Of a DNA stretch of 64,000 nucleotides, positions 8,912 to 16,473 are shown piece by piece. A program made the position numbers and the translations under genes. The notes below the pieces were generated by a model. It did not search any database. It was not told the DNA's origin and worked only from the letters and a program-made list of their open reading frames with translations. Positions within the stretch are counted from its first letter, which is position 1; every line of letters starts with the position of its first letter. The stretch is from CAINVV01 sp037129695. GTDB lineage: Bacteria > Bacteroidota > Bacteroidia > Bacteroidales > Prolixibacteraceae. The stretch is taken from NCBI GenBank assembly GCA_037129695.1, contig JBAXUL010000008.1:1-64000 (forward strand), in the 5' to 3' direction.

Positions 8912-8919
8912 CAAAAATA
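8912..8919 (-). promoter_or_regulatory. -7 promoter box (TATTTTTG on minus strand)
   Basis: On the minus strand this reads TATTTTTG, a full TAnnTTTG match, about 25 bases before the ATG of the C69 dipeptidase gene. No well-spaced -33 TTG is visible. Confidence 0.45.
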
Positions 8920-9071
8920 GGAAATTTGTTCATTCAATTCAGGCAGAAAGCCACTTAAATGCCTATTTTTTAATGAGTTTTATCATATATTAAGAAGTGT
9001 CACGGGTGATCAGGAGAGAAGCGTTTACTTACCAGTTGTTCTCCATTATCGTATCCGGTTAATCTTTTTCC

Positions 9072-10781
9072 TTACCAATAGAAGGTGGATTTATAATCTG
9101 TTACGTTTTTCCTTTCATCACCAATTTTAAGCAGAAGGGTATGCATTTTACCTGATACAAGTCGCTTTTTATCAAAGGTATAAACAAGGGAATCGGTTTT
9201 TGCATCATATTCGAACAGTACCCAGTTCCCGTCAATTTCACCCTGATACATCTCAATGCCTGACAAATTATCTGAGATTTTAAATTCAATTTTACGGGGA
9301 TCTGTCAGGGTTTTGTCAGCTTTGATGCCAACAGAATGGATGCTGGGCGGAATCGTATCCAGTAGGACCGCGAAATCACCGAAAGAACGGGGATGCGCTG
9401 TTAACCAGCCATCCTTGTATTCACCACCAATCGATGAGGGGCTTCCTGATTGGCTTAAGGATACTACCATTGCTTTGGTCTGGTATTTGAAGGGTATGTT
9501 ATGCGTTTTTATCGATAAATAATAGGGAATATGAACAGGAACGTATTGATTGTGAATATGATGAGTTGCGGAATATTTTGAATTTTCTTTGATGGAAGTG
9601 CGATAGACAAAATTAAGCTCGTCATACAAAGCTCCTTTCGGAATCTTAATTTTCACATCGTCGGTCGTTACCTCATTCTCTTCATTCTGATGAAAATGCT
9701 CTGTAAAGTCAAGCTTCCGAATCGGCAACGCAATATTTTTAGATAATAAATTGAATGTGAATATATTGGCGTTATTAAATGCATCGGTTACCACGATTTT
9801 GATCGAATGAACCTTTCCATCTGTAAGTTTCAATATTCCACGATTGGAGTCAGTCTTGTAAATCTCCATTTGATTGCCTGGCTGAAGATATAGCCGGTGA
9901 ATCCATCGCTTATTTTTCATCATTTCCTCATAATCGATGTGACTATTGACGTATCTTCCCATGTCAAATGCCAGATCATCGAGAGTGAATGAAAATATAT
10001 GTTTCTGATCTGCAATAAGTTCTGCTGAATATATTCCGCATTTGAACCCTGCACCGTCAAAGTCATCATCCGTCTGGATCCCAAGACCGATATCTCCAAA
10101 AACCTCGATGGGTGCCTGGTTTTTTATTTTGGTCATCCGATTGGCCGAAATCGTTTCGATCCTCATTTTATTCCGGCTTTTGTTAACATGACTGCTTTCT
10201 GTGAGCGGATAGAGGAAAAGAGAAGTAATGCGGGGAGAGCTTTTATCCCGTATTCCCGAAAGAAAAAACAAGGGATTTTGAGGTTTTTCCGATTGTGTAT
10301 CCCTGATCTCAAAATGAAGGTGAGGTCCGCCTGAACCGCCCGTATTTCCTGACCAGGCAATAATTTCACCTTTGTGGAAAGGAATTAGCCCAACAGGTAT
10401 GTTCAGATCAACGGCGAACTGCTTTAGCCGATATTGCTGTTCAAGGAGATATTCTTCAATTTTTGGACTATAGCGTGATAAGTGACCATACACAGTGGTC
10501 CGACCATCAGAATGAATCAGGTACAAGGCATGACCATATCCATACGGAGAGACTGAGATTCTGGCAACAGATCCTTCCCTTACCGCATAAACCGGTATTC
10601 CGGTCTGGCCGGAAGTTCTGAAATCAAGTCCGGTATGAAAATGGTTTTTACGTAATTCACCAAATCCACCTGAAAAAGAGAAAGGAATTTTTAAAGGAGA
10701 TCCGTAGTCCGACGCTTTATTTACCTGACCGAAAAGAGGATTCAAAATGAAAAAAAGGACAAATAGCTGAAGCAATTTCAT
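9072..10781 (-). CDS. M23-family peptidoglycan metalloendopeptidase
   Basis: This 569-residue protein has a signal peptide (to about Gln19) and an N-terminal LytM/M23 domain with the zinc ligands His49 and Asp53 (H-T-G-L-D) and the H-L-H-F-E motif at 154-158. The remaining 400 residues are beta-rich and carry no motif I recognise; they may bind substrate or a partner. All catalytic landmarks are present, so it should be an active endopeptidase that cuts peptidoglycan cross-bridges, unlike EnvC-type activators that lack the zinc site. It is divergent from the coiled-coil protein-zapA-rny cluster, with about 125 bases between. Confidence 0.9.
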   Translation of the reverse strand: MKLLQLFVLFFILNPLFGQVNKASDYGSPLKIPFSFSGGFGELRKNHFHTGLDFRTSGQTGIPVYAVREGSVARISVSPYGYGHALYLIHSDGRTTVYGHLSRYSPKIEEYLLEQQYRLKQFAVDLNIPVGLIPFHKGEIIAWSGNTGGSGGPHLHFEIRDTQSEKPQNPLFFLSGIRDKSSPRITSLFLYPLTESSHVNKSRNKMRIETISANRMTKIKNQAPIEVFGDIGLGIQTDDDFDGAGFKCGIYSAELIADQKHIFSFTLDDLAFDMGRYVNSHIDYEEMMKNKRWIHRLYLQPGNQMEIYKTDSNRGILKLTDGKVHSIKIVVTDAFNNANIFTFNLLSKNIALPIRKLDFTEHFHQNEENEVTTDDVKIKIPKGALYDELNFVYRTSIKENSKYSATHHIHNQYVPVHIPYYLSIKTHNIPFKYQTKAMVVSLSQSGSPSSIGGEYKDGWLTAHPRSFGDFAVLLDTIPPSIHSVGIKADKTLTDPRKIEFKISDNLSGIEMYQGEIDGNWVLFEYDAKTDSLVYTFDKKRLVSGKMHTLLLKIGDERKNVTDYKSTFYW

Positions 10782-10858
10782 GGTAAAATATGAGTCTGGA
10801 TGGATGTGACGAAAGTAGCAAACTTTGCTTCAAACACCGATATTGGAGTGGTTAATAT

Positions 10859-10888
10859 TTTGGTATATTGAATTAAATATTAACTTTG
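10859..10888 (+). promoter_or_regulatory. Promoter of the coiled-coil-zapA-rny cluster
   Basis: TTTG at 10859-10862 and TAACTTTG at 10881-10888 are separated by 18 bases, a near-ideal Bacteroidota housekeeping promoter. The ATG at 10907 follows 18 bases after the -7 box. Confidence 0.75.
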
Positions 10889-10906
10889 TTGCAGTAATCC
10901 TTGAAC

Positions 10907-11200
10907 ATGACGGAGCGCGAAACTCTTTTATTGCGAGAATTTAAAGAAAAACTCGAGAAATTGATCGGCATGCATCAGAAGATGAAAGCCGAGCGTCAAT
11001 TGCACCTTGAAGAGATCAAACGCCTTGATGAGCAGATCAATTTACTGAATATTTCAAATCAGGATCTGACCAAAAAAGTAGAGGATTTAAAATTTGCTAA
11101 ATCTTTGGCCGGCGTGAATGAAGATTCGCATGAAGCTAAAATTAAGATAAATAGATTGGTGCGGGAAATTGATAAATGTATTTCACTTTTAAATAAGTAA
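10907..11200 (+). CDS. Small coiled-coil protein upstream of zapA (possible ZapA partner)
   Basis: I choose the ATG at 10907 (97 residues) over the TTG two codons earlier because of its spacing from the promoter. The whole protein is charged and heptad-patterned (for example L-R-E-F-K-E-K-L-E-K-L and I-K-R-L-D-E-Q-I-N-L-L), so it should form a long coiled coil. There is no signal peptide or membrane segment. It precedes zapA by ten bases and shares its promoter. The position and shape resemble ZapB or other ZapA-binding coiled-coil proteins, but I see no sequence motif that proves this. A cytosolic cell-division partner of ZapA is the best guess. Confidence 0.75.
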   Translation: MTERETLLLREFKEKLEKLIGMHQKMKAERQLHLEEIKRLDEQINLLNISNQDLTKKVEDLKFAKSLAGVNEDSHEAKIKINRLVREIDKCISLLNK

Positions 11201-11210
11201 TCCGCCTGCA

Positions 11211-11507
11211 ATGGATGATAAACTTTCGATCAACATCAATATAGCCGATCGGATGTATCCGCTTCGAATCGAAAGAAAAGAAGAGGAAAACATCAGGAAA
11301 GCAGCGAAGATTATCAACGATAAGGTAGTTCAATACAAGCAAAGGTATCCATCAAAGGACATTCAGGATTGTCTGGCCATGTCAACCTTGCAATTTGTAA
11401 TTCAGAAATCGGACAGCGAGAAGCAAATAGAATATTCGCCTGTCCTTGAAGAATTGGAACGTATGAACGACTTTTTGGCAGAGTTTATCGAGAAAGAAAA
11501 TATATAA
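11211..11507 (+). CDS. zapA: Cell division protein ZapA
   Basis: The 98-residue length is typical of ZapA. The N-terminal half has the FtsZ-binding head pattern (I-N-I-A-D-R-M-Y-P-L-R-I-E, then E-E-E-N-I-R-K-A-A-K-I-I-N). The C-terminal half is a helix that would pair into the dimeric coiled coil. ZapA cross-links FtsZ filaments and stabilises the Z-ring. It is cotranscribed with the preceding coiled-coil gene and lies about 100 bases before rny. Confidence 0.88.
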   Translation: MDDKLSININIADRMYPLRIERKEEENIRKAAKIINDKVVQYKQRYPSKDIQDCLAMSTLQFVIQKSDSEKQIEYSPVLEELERMNDFLAEFIEKENI

Positions 11508-11526
11508 TATTTTTATCATAATATAT

Positions 11527-11586
11527 TACCGCATCTTGCTCTCTTTCATTGGTTTATGTCCAATTGAGGAGAATGGGAATGCGGTA
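11527..11586 (+). ncRNA. Candidate structured RNA between zapA and rny (6S-like?)
   Basis: The gap folds into one long irregular hairpin. An outer 8-bp stem (TACCGCAT at 11527-11534, ATGCGGTA at 11579-11586) leads to an internal loop of six and seven bases. An inner stem follows (11541-11546 with 11566-11571, one mismatch, then ATTGG at 11548-11552 with CCAAT at 11560-11564), closed by a 7-base loop. Long helices around a central internal loop recall 6S RNA, including the 6S-Flavo class of Bacteroidota, and zapA is a classical neighbour of the 6S gene in gammaproteobacteria. The alternative is a zapA terminator or attenuator, since an AT-rich tail follows. True ends are unknown and may extend to about 11508-11610. 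Confidence 0.42.
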
Positions 11587-11610
11587 TTTTAATTTAATAA
11601 ATTAATCTGT

Positions 11611-13167
11611 ATGAGTACAACAATTATAGTAGGTCTGATTGCCATTTTGGCCGGAGGAGCTGGGTCCTATTTTCTTTGGGATTTTTTGCTTCAGAGCAAA
11701 AGACGAAATTTGATTAATGAGGCTGAGGTACAGTCTGAAATCATTAAAGAGAAAAAGGCCATTCAGGCAAAAGAAAAATTTATTCAACTGAAGGCAGATC
11801 ACGAACTTTATATCAACGATCGCAATCAGCGGATCATCAGTGCTGAAAATAAACTGAAGCAGAGAGAAGCCATTCATTTGCAGCGTAAAGAGGAACTTCA
11901 AAGAAAGATTAAGGAGTCGGAAACCGCCAAACAAGATGCGGATAGTCTAAGAGAGACGCTTACTTCGCAATTGGAAATGATTGAGCAAAAAAATGAAGAA
12001 CTCGAGCGGATGCACAAGAAACAGGTTGAACAGCTTGAGGCTGTTTCCGGAATATCTGCAGACGAAGCGAAAACTCAGCTGATTGATTCCCTGAAAAATG
12101 AAGCTAAAACTGAGGCCATGTCTTACATCCAGGAAATCATGGATGAAGCAAAGATGAATGCCAACAAGGAAGCCAAGAAAATCATCGTTAAATCCATTCA
12201 GCGGGTAGCTTCTGAAACTGCCATCGAAAATGCCGTGACTGTTTTTCATATTGAAAGTGACGAGATCAAAGGTAGGATTATTGGTCGTGAAGGCCGCAAC
12301 ATCCGGGCGCTTGAAGCAGCCACCGGAGTTGAAATCATTGTGGATGATACCCCTGAAGCCATTGTTCTTTCAGGATTCGATCCTGTGCGTCGCGAGATTG
12401 CCAGGCTTGCACTTCACCAGTTGGTAACAGACGGACGCATTCACCCTGCCAGAATCGAAGAGGTGGTCAACAAAGTAAAGAAACAGGTAGAAGAGGAGAT
12501 TATTGAAACAGGAAAACGAACGACCATCGACCTAGGTATCCACGGTATGCATCCAGAACTGATCAGGTTGATTGGTAAAATGAAGTATCGTTCTTCCTAT
12601 GGACAAAATCTACTGCAACACTCACGCGAAACTGCCAATCTTTGCGCCATCATGGCTGCAGAACTCGGTTTGAATCCTAAAAAGGCCAAGCGTGCAGGAC
12701 TTCTCCATGATATTGGTAAGGTGCCGGATGATGAACCTGAATTGCCGCACGCCTTGCTTGGTATGAAACTCGCCGAGAAATACAAAGAGAAACCGGATAT
12801 CTGCAATGCCATCGGTTCCCACCACGAGGAGGTTGAAATGGAAACTTTGCTGGCTCCTTTGGTACAAGCCTGTGATGCCATCTCAGGTGCGCGCCCAGGT
12901 GCACGCAGGGAAGCAGTTGAATCATACATCAAAAGATTGAATGATCTTGAGAATATGGCGCTCTCTTATCCGGGTGTAACCAAAACCTATGCCATTCAGG
13001 CAGGACGTGAATTGAGGGTGATTGTTGGAAGTGATAAGATGACGGATGCTGAGGCAGAGAGCTTATCCTATGATATAGCCAAGAAGATTCAGGATGAGAT
13101 GACTTATCCCGGACAGGTTAAAATCACAGTAATTCGTGAAACAAGAGCAGTTAATTATGCAAAATAA
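11611..13167 (+). CDS. rny: Ribonuclease Y
   Basis: The 518-residue protein has the full RNase Y layout: an N-terminal transmembrane helix (about 3-24), a long coiled coil (about 30-200), a KH RNA-binding domain with G-R-I-I-G-R-E-G-R-N at 221-230, and an HD domain with the metal pair His366-Asp367 (L-L-H-D-I-G-K). RNase Y is a membrane-bound endoribonuclease that starts mRNA decay. It lies downstream of the coiled-coil protein and zapA on the same strand, so it may share their transcript, unless the hairpin in the gap terminates or separates it. A strong hairpin follows the stop. Confidence 0.97.
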   Translation: MSTTIIVGLIAILAGGAGSYFLWDFLLQSKRRNLINEAEVQSEIIKEKKAIQAKEKFIQLKADHELYINDRNQRIISAENKLKQREAIHLQRKEELQRKIKESETAKQDADSLRETLTSQLEMIEQKNEELERMHKKQVEQLEAVSGISADEAKTQLIDSLKNEAKTEAMSYIQEIMDEAKMNANKEAKKIIVKSIQRVASETAIENAVTVFHIESDEIKGRIIGREGRNIRALEAATGVEIIVDDTPEAIVLSGFDPVRREIARLALHQLVTDGRIHPARIEEVVNKVKKQVEEEIIETGKRTTIDLGIHGMHPELIRLIGKMKYRSSYGQNLLQHSRETANLCAIMAAELGLNPKKAKRAGLLHDIGKVPDDEPELPHALLGMKLAEKYKEKPDICNAIGSHHEEVEMETLLAPLVQACDAISGARPGARREAVESYIKRLNDLENMALSYPGVTKTYAIQAGRELRVIVGSDKMTDAEAESLSYDIAKKIQDEMTYPGQVKITVIRETRAVNYAK

Positions 13168-13207
13168 ACAGGACTGAGATGCGGAAATCCCGTATTTGCA
13201 AGTTACT

Positions 13208-13250
13208 ACAAAGAAGAAGGCCATCCTTGCAGGGTGGCCTTCTTCTTTGT
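13208..13250. terminator. Long bidirectional hairpin terminator
   Basis: A stem of about 20 pairs (ACAAAGAAGAAGGCCATCCT / AGGGTGGCCTTCTTCTTTGT with one imperfect pair) closes a 3-base loop. It ends at the stop codon of the convergent SirB1-like gene and follows rny. The stem resembles those at 28331 and 37638. Confidence 0.8.
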
Positions 13251-14125
13251 CACATTCCTTCCATCATGGCAAGAATATCCTCCGTAAGGAGTAGTTTTTC
13301 TTGATCGCCCTCGCCGGAATAAATGAGGTACATCAGGTTCAGCAGCTTTCTGATCATGCTTATATCTGTTTCGACCCTTGTCACTGTTTTGCCGTATTTG
13401 TAGGACTTGTCGTAAAGAAATTGAACCTCCTTCGGACTTATGACTGATCCCTTGTGTGCAACGTTGATGTAAAAGAGAAACTTATCTGATGCTGATCCAA
13501 ATGCAATTGAAGAGGCCAGATTATCTTCATAAACAAGCAATAATTTATTGGCGAGCATAATCGGCTTCAGATCAAGCTGTAAATTGCGTGCAATGATAAG
13601 GTATAGAATCGTTATAGAATAAACATCCCCTGTTTTTGAAAAGAGCAGTTTGTCCAGAACGATGTTTCCGATATTCGGTACCTCACCTGCAGAAATATCA
13701 AATTCATTGATTCTGAATAGTATATGGTTGATGACTGAGACCTTTTCCAAAGAAGTCATTGATTCTGTAATTTCCAACCAGGCATCCCTGTGTAACTTCT
13801 GAATGCTGCCTTCAATTTTCTCCTTAGAAATACCCGGATGATGAATGGATGAAACCAGAAGCCAGCCATCGAGCAAGGTTCGGTTATCGTTACCAAGCCA
13901 TGTCTTCATCTGATCAAGGATGATCCCTCTTTTCACAAGGGAAATAATCAGTTCCAGTTTTTTGTATTGATCGATGGATCCGGCAGAAAATAGAGCATCT
14001 TCAAGTCTTGGAAGTATTTCTGATCCAAGTGAAAGTAATTTTTCTTTCACAGATTGGTAAACCAGCTCATTCTGATCATCAAGGAGCGATATCAATGCAT
14101 CTATGGTGGGACCTGAAGTAGTCAT
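13250..14125 (-). CDS. SirB1-like transglutaminase-fold protein (Transglut_core2-like)
   Basis: I choose the ATG at 14125 (291 residues). It follows the stop of the upstream phosphorylase gene by one base; a longer frame reaches 14212 but would overlap that gene by 86 bases. The middle part has the SirB1-family order: a leader with F-R-I-N-E-F-D-I, then N-I-V-L-D-K-L-L, then Y-S-I-T-I-L-Y-L-I-I-A-R-N-L-Q-L, which parallels the SirB1 G-x-P-I-S-L-x-x-L-Y-L-E-x-A-R motif. The N-terminal half looks helical and HEAT-like. The Cys of true transglutaminases is not evident. Biochemical function of the family is unknown. Coupling with the phosphorylase suggests cotranscription only. Confidence 0.62.
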   Translation of the reverse strand: MTTSGPTIDALISLLDDQNELVYQSVKEKLLSLGSEILPRLEDALFSAGSIDQYKKLELIISLVKRGIILDQMKTWLGNDNRTLLDGWLLVSSIHHPGISKEKIEGSIQKLHRDAWLEITESMTSLEKVSVINHILFRINEFDISAGEVPNIGNIVLDKLLFSKTGDVYSITILYLIIARNLQLDLKPIMLANKLLLVYEDNLASSIAFGSASDKFLFYINVAHKGSVISPKEVQFLYDKSYKYGKTVTRVETDISMIRKLLNLMYLIYSGEGDQEKLLLTEDILAMMEGM

Positions 14126-14126
14126 A

Positions 14127-14996
14127 TCAGATTCGGTCGAGTATTTTTTTAACAAGTTGAACCATAACTGGTTTGTAATCTTCGTTGGCCTTTTTGGACA
14201 CCCTGTTAGCAATGATAATGCAAACAGTCAATGCCTTATGGCCCAGTAATTTGCTTAATCCATAAATGGCCGAACACTCCATTTCGTAGTTCGTGATTCG
14301 CTGATCGTCAAATCTGAACATTTCTATCTTGTCGTTGATAAGCGGATCAACAATGCGCAACCTTAATTCACGGCCCTGAGGCCCATAAAAACCAGGTGCT
14401 GAGATGGTAACACCCGAAGTAAACTCCTCATCAATTATTTTGTCAAAAAGGCCAGGATCTGCTCCAACAACGTAGGGTGAAGGAAGCAGCTCATTCCACT
14501 TGACGTAAGACTTGAAAGCACTTTCAAAGGGCAGGTCAGCAACTTCATTCCTCCGCTCGTAGAAATTGAGCAATCCATCAAATCCGATTGCCTTTTTAGA
14601 GGCCAGAAATGCGTTGACTGGAATGTCACCCTGCAACCCACCTGAAGTACCTATTCTAATAATGTTCAATGACTGATGATCACTCTTTACCTGCCTGGTT
14701 TCAAGATCAATATTAACCAGGGCATCCAATTCGTTGACAACGATGTCAATATTGTCAGTGCCTATTCCTGTTGAAAGAACTGTGATTCTTTTCCGATCGT
14801 AATACCCCGTCGCTGATACAAACTCACGGTTCTCGGTTTGAGACTCAATTTGATCAAAAAAATCTGCAATCATCTTAACCCTACCGGGATCGCCGACCAG
14901 AATAATATTCTCCGCTAACTGCTCCGGTTTCATGTGAAGATGAAAAATAGTTCCGTCCGGGTTGATAATCAGTTCTGAAGGTTCAATAACTCTCAT
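14127..14996 (-). CDS. Nucleoside phosphorylase (uridine phosphorylase type)
   Basis: The 289-residue product belongs to the PNP/UDP phosphorylase superfamily. Visible landmarks are the phosphate-binding G-D-P-G-R-V, the R-I-G-T-S-G-G-L loop and the substrate-binding M-E-C-S-A motif (Y-E-M-E) in the C-terminal part. These order and spacing features fit uridine phosphorylase better than trimeric purine nucleoside phosphorylase. The reaction would be phosphorolysis of uridine (or a related nucleoside) to base and ribose-1-phosphate, in the cytosol, for pyrimidine salvage. Exact base preference cannot be read. The SirB1-like gene starts immediately downstream. Confidence 0.85.
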   Translation of the reverse strand: MRVIEPSELIINPDGTIFHLHMKPEQLAENIILVGDPGRVKMIADFFDQIESQTENREFVSATGYYDRKRITVLSTGIGTDNIDIVVNELDALVNIDLETRQVKSDHQSLNIIRIGTSGGLQGDIPVNAFLASKKAIGFDGLLNFYERRNEVADLPFESAFKSYVKWNELLPSPYVVGADPGLFDKIIDEEFTSGVTISAPGFYGPQGRELRLRIVDPLINDKIEMFRFDDQRITNYEMECSAIYGLSKLLGHKALTVCIIIANRVSKKANEDYKPVMVQLVKKILDRI

Positions 14997-15054
14997 TTAA
15001 ATTTATTTGATGTAGTTCAAAGGTAAAAAAAAGTAGGATGATCCCGAATATTTT

Positions 15055-15062
15055 TATTTTTG
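15055..15062 (+). promoter_or_regulatory. -7 promoter box (TATTTTTG)
   Basis: A full TAnnTTTG match 20 bases before the ATG at 15083. It supports that start over the earlier ATG at 15038, which lies upstream of the box. Confidence 0.55.
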
Positions 15063-15082
15063 CAGTAATTAAAGAACCCGAT

Positions 15083-15547
15083 ATGATTCAAAGAATACAG
15101 ACTTTATACTTGTTGATAGCTGATTTATTGATTGCCTCACTGTTTATTTTGCCTTTTGCCGAAATGTCGGGGAAAGGTGGCAAATTATTTCTTTTCTTTC
15201 TGTCGGGCATTACTTCTGAAGAACCAGGACAAGGGGAAGTAATACAAAAATCGTGGCCTCTTCTTGTATTGACCTGTCTGATTCTGGTTTTATTGAGCCT
15301 GACGATCGTCCAATACAAGAACAGAACTCGTCAAATCAAACTTTCCTGGTTAACAGTTGTTCTTCTGCTGGGACTGGTCTCATCCATCTATTTCTCTGTA
15401 TGGAAATGCAATGGTTTGCTTGGAGGTGAATATTCCATGAAAATCAGTTTCACTTTTCCGATTATTGCGGCAATATTCGTTTACCTGGCGATCCTGAGTA
15501 TTGCCAAAGATGAAAAACTGGTCAAATCCATCGATCGTATTCGCTAG
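15083..15547 (+). CDS. DUF4293 family membrane protein
   Basis: Starting at 15083 the protein is 154 residues and opens M-I-Q-R-I-Q-T-L-Y-L-L, the usual start of DUF4293 proteins. An ATG at 15038 would add 15 residues but lies upstream of the promoter box. Four hydrophobic segments fit the family's four-helix membrane layout, with a short linker after the first helix pair. DUF4293 is a Bacteroidota family with no known function. Its last four bases overlap the stop of the convergent GAF/fRMsr-like gene, leaving no room for a terminator between them. Confidence 0.82.
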   Translation: MIQRIQTLYLLIADLLIASLFILPFAEMSGKGGKLFLFFLSGITSEEPGQGEVIQKSWPLLVLTCLILVLLSLTIVQYKNRTRQIKLSWLTVVLLLGLVSSIYFSVWKCNGLLGGEYSMKISFTFPIIAAIFVYLAILSIAKDEKLVKSIDRIR

Positions 15548-16002
15548 AAGTAAATGGCAAGTTGATCAGCAATTGAAGTCAAAAATAGCTCGTCTTCCTT
15601 GGTAAATGGTGCAAAGGCATGTGAATCAATGTCTATCTCAGCAACAAATTGTCCATTTTTAATGACAGGAACCACAATTTCGCTCTGAACATCCATACTA
15701 CAAGCAATGTAATTGGTTTGCTGGGATACATCCTGAACGATCATGGACTGTTTGCTTTCTGCTACCTGACCGCACACACCTTTCCCAACAGGAATATGGG
15801 TATGCTCAGTTGGTTTACCGGAGTAGGGACCTAAAACAAGCATGTTGTTTGGTGAATCAAGCAGATAAAAACCAACCCAATCATAATGAGGAATCCGGGT
15901 ACGCAGAAGTTCTGCCGTCTGCGCCATTAACTGCTGAGGTTCCGGATATTGTGACTTGAGCTCTCCAAATTGTACTAAAACGGATGAAAACAGATTCTCC
16001 AT
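15544..16002 (-). CDS. GAF-domain protein, free methionine-(R)-sulfoxide reductase-like
   Basis: This 152-residue protein is a single GAF domain with the fRMsr signature: G-K-G-V-C-G (Cys77), then I-A-C (Cys101) exactly 24 residues later, then S-E-I-V-V-P and I-D-I-D-S. In characterised fRMsr the cysteine matching Cys101 is catalytic, and another ten residues before the G-V-C-G cysteine helps resolve the intermediate. Here that position is His67. It may therefore recycle through Cys77 only, or have lost the reductase activity. It is the last gene of the pyrB-pyrI run, nine bases after pyrI, and overlaps the DUF4293 gene tail to tail. Confidence 0.82.
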   Translation of the reverse strand: MENLFSSVLVQFGELKSQYPEPQQLMAQTAELLRTRIPHYDWVGFYLLDSPNNMLVLGPYSGKPTEHTHIPVGKGVCGQVAESKQSMIVQDVSQQTNYIACSMDVQSEIVVPVIKNGQFVAEIDIDSHAFAPFTKEDELFLTSIADQLAIYF

Positions 16003-16011
16003 TATTTCGAT

Positions 16012-16464
16012 TTATTTGATCTTTATTTCGTTTTCGTAGGTAATTTTTTCGCAGTAAAAGCACTTCATTTCTATTGGTTTTTCATTGATAATCTGAAATT
16101 TAGTGATTACATTTTCGGCATTGGTGATGCATTTCGGGTTAAAGCACCGAACATAACCAATTACATGCTCCGGAATCCGAACAACGCGTTTCTCAACGAC
16201 TTCATAATTTCTGATAGTGTTGAGTTTGGCATTGGGAGCAACCAATGCAATTTTGTTGACTTCCTCATCCTCAAAAAATCGGTTGGCAATTTTGACAATC
16301 GCTTTTGTTCCCATGGCTTTACTGTCGAGGTTGTTTCCGAAAGTCACCATGTTGTCAAATTCATCCAGTCTTAAAATCTGAATTACTTTGAACAGGGCCT
16401 TTGTAGGTATATGGTCAATGACGGTACCTTCCTTGATTGCACTTACGTTCAGCTGCTTTTGCAT
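16012..16464 (-). CDS. pyrI: Aspartate carbamoyltransferase regulatory subunit
   Basis: The 150-residue length matches PyrI. The N-terminal allosteric domain has the V-S-A-I-K-E-G-T-V-I-D-H-I nucleotide-binding segment. The C-terminal domain carries four zinc cysteines (C-F-N-P-K-C and, later, C-F-Y-C). PyrI binds PyrB trimers and transmits feedback from CTP and ATP to the first committed step of pyrimidine synthesis. It follows pyrB by nine bases, so the pair is one operon. Confidence 0.97.
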   Translation of the reverse strand: MQKQLNVSAIKEGTVIDHIPTKALFKVIQILRLDEFDNMVTFGNNLDSKAMGTKAIVKIANRFFEDEEVNKIALVAPNAKLNTIRNYEVVEKRVVRIPEHVIGYVRCFNPKCITNAENVITKFQIINEKPIEMKCFYCEKITYENEIKIK

Positions 16465-16473
16465 ATTTTCGGT

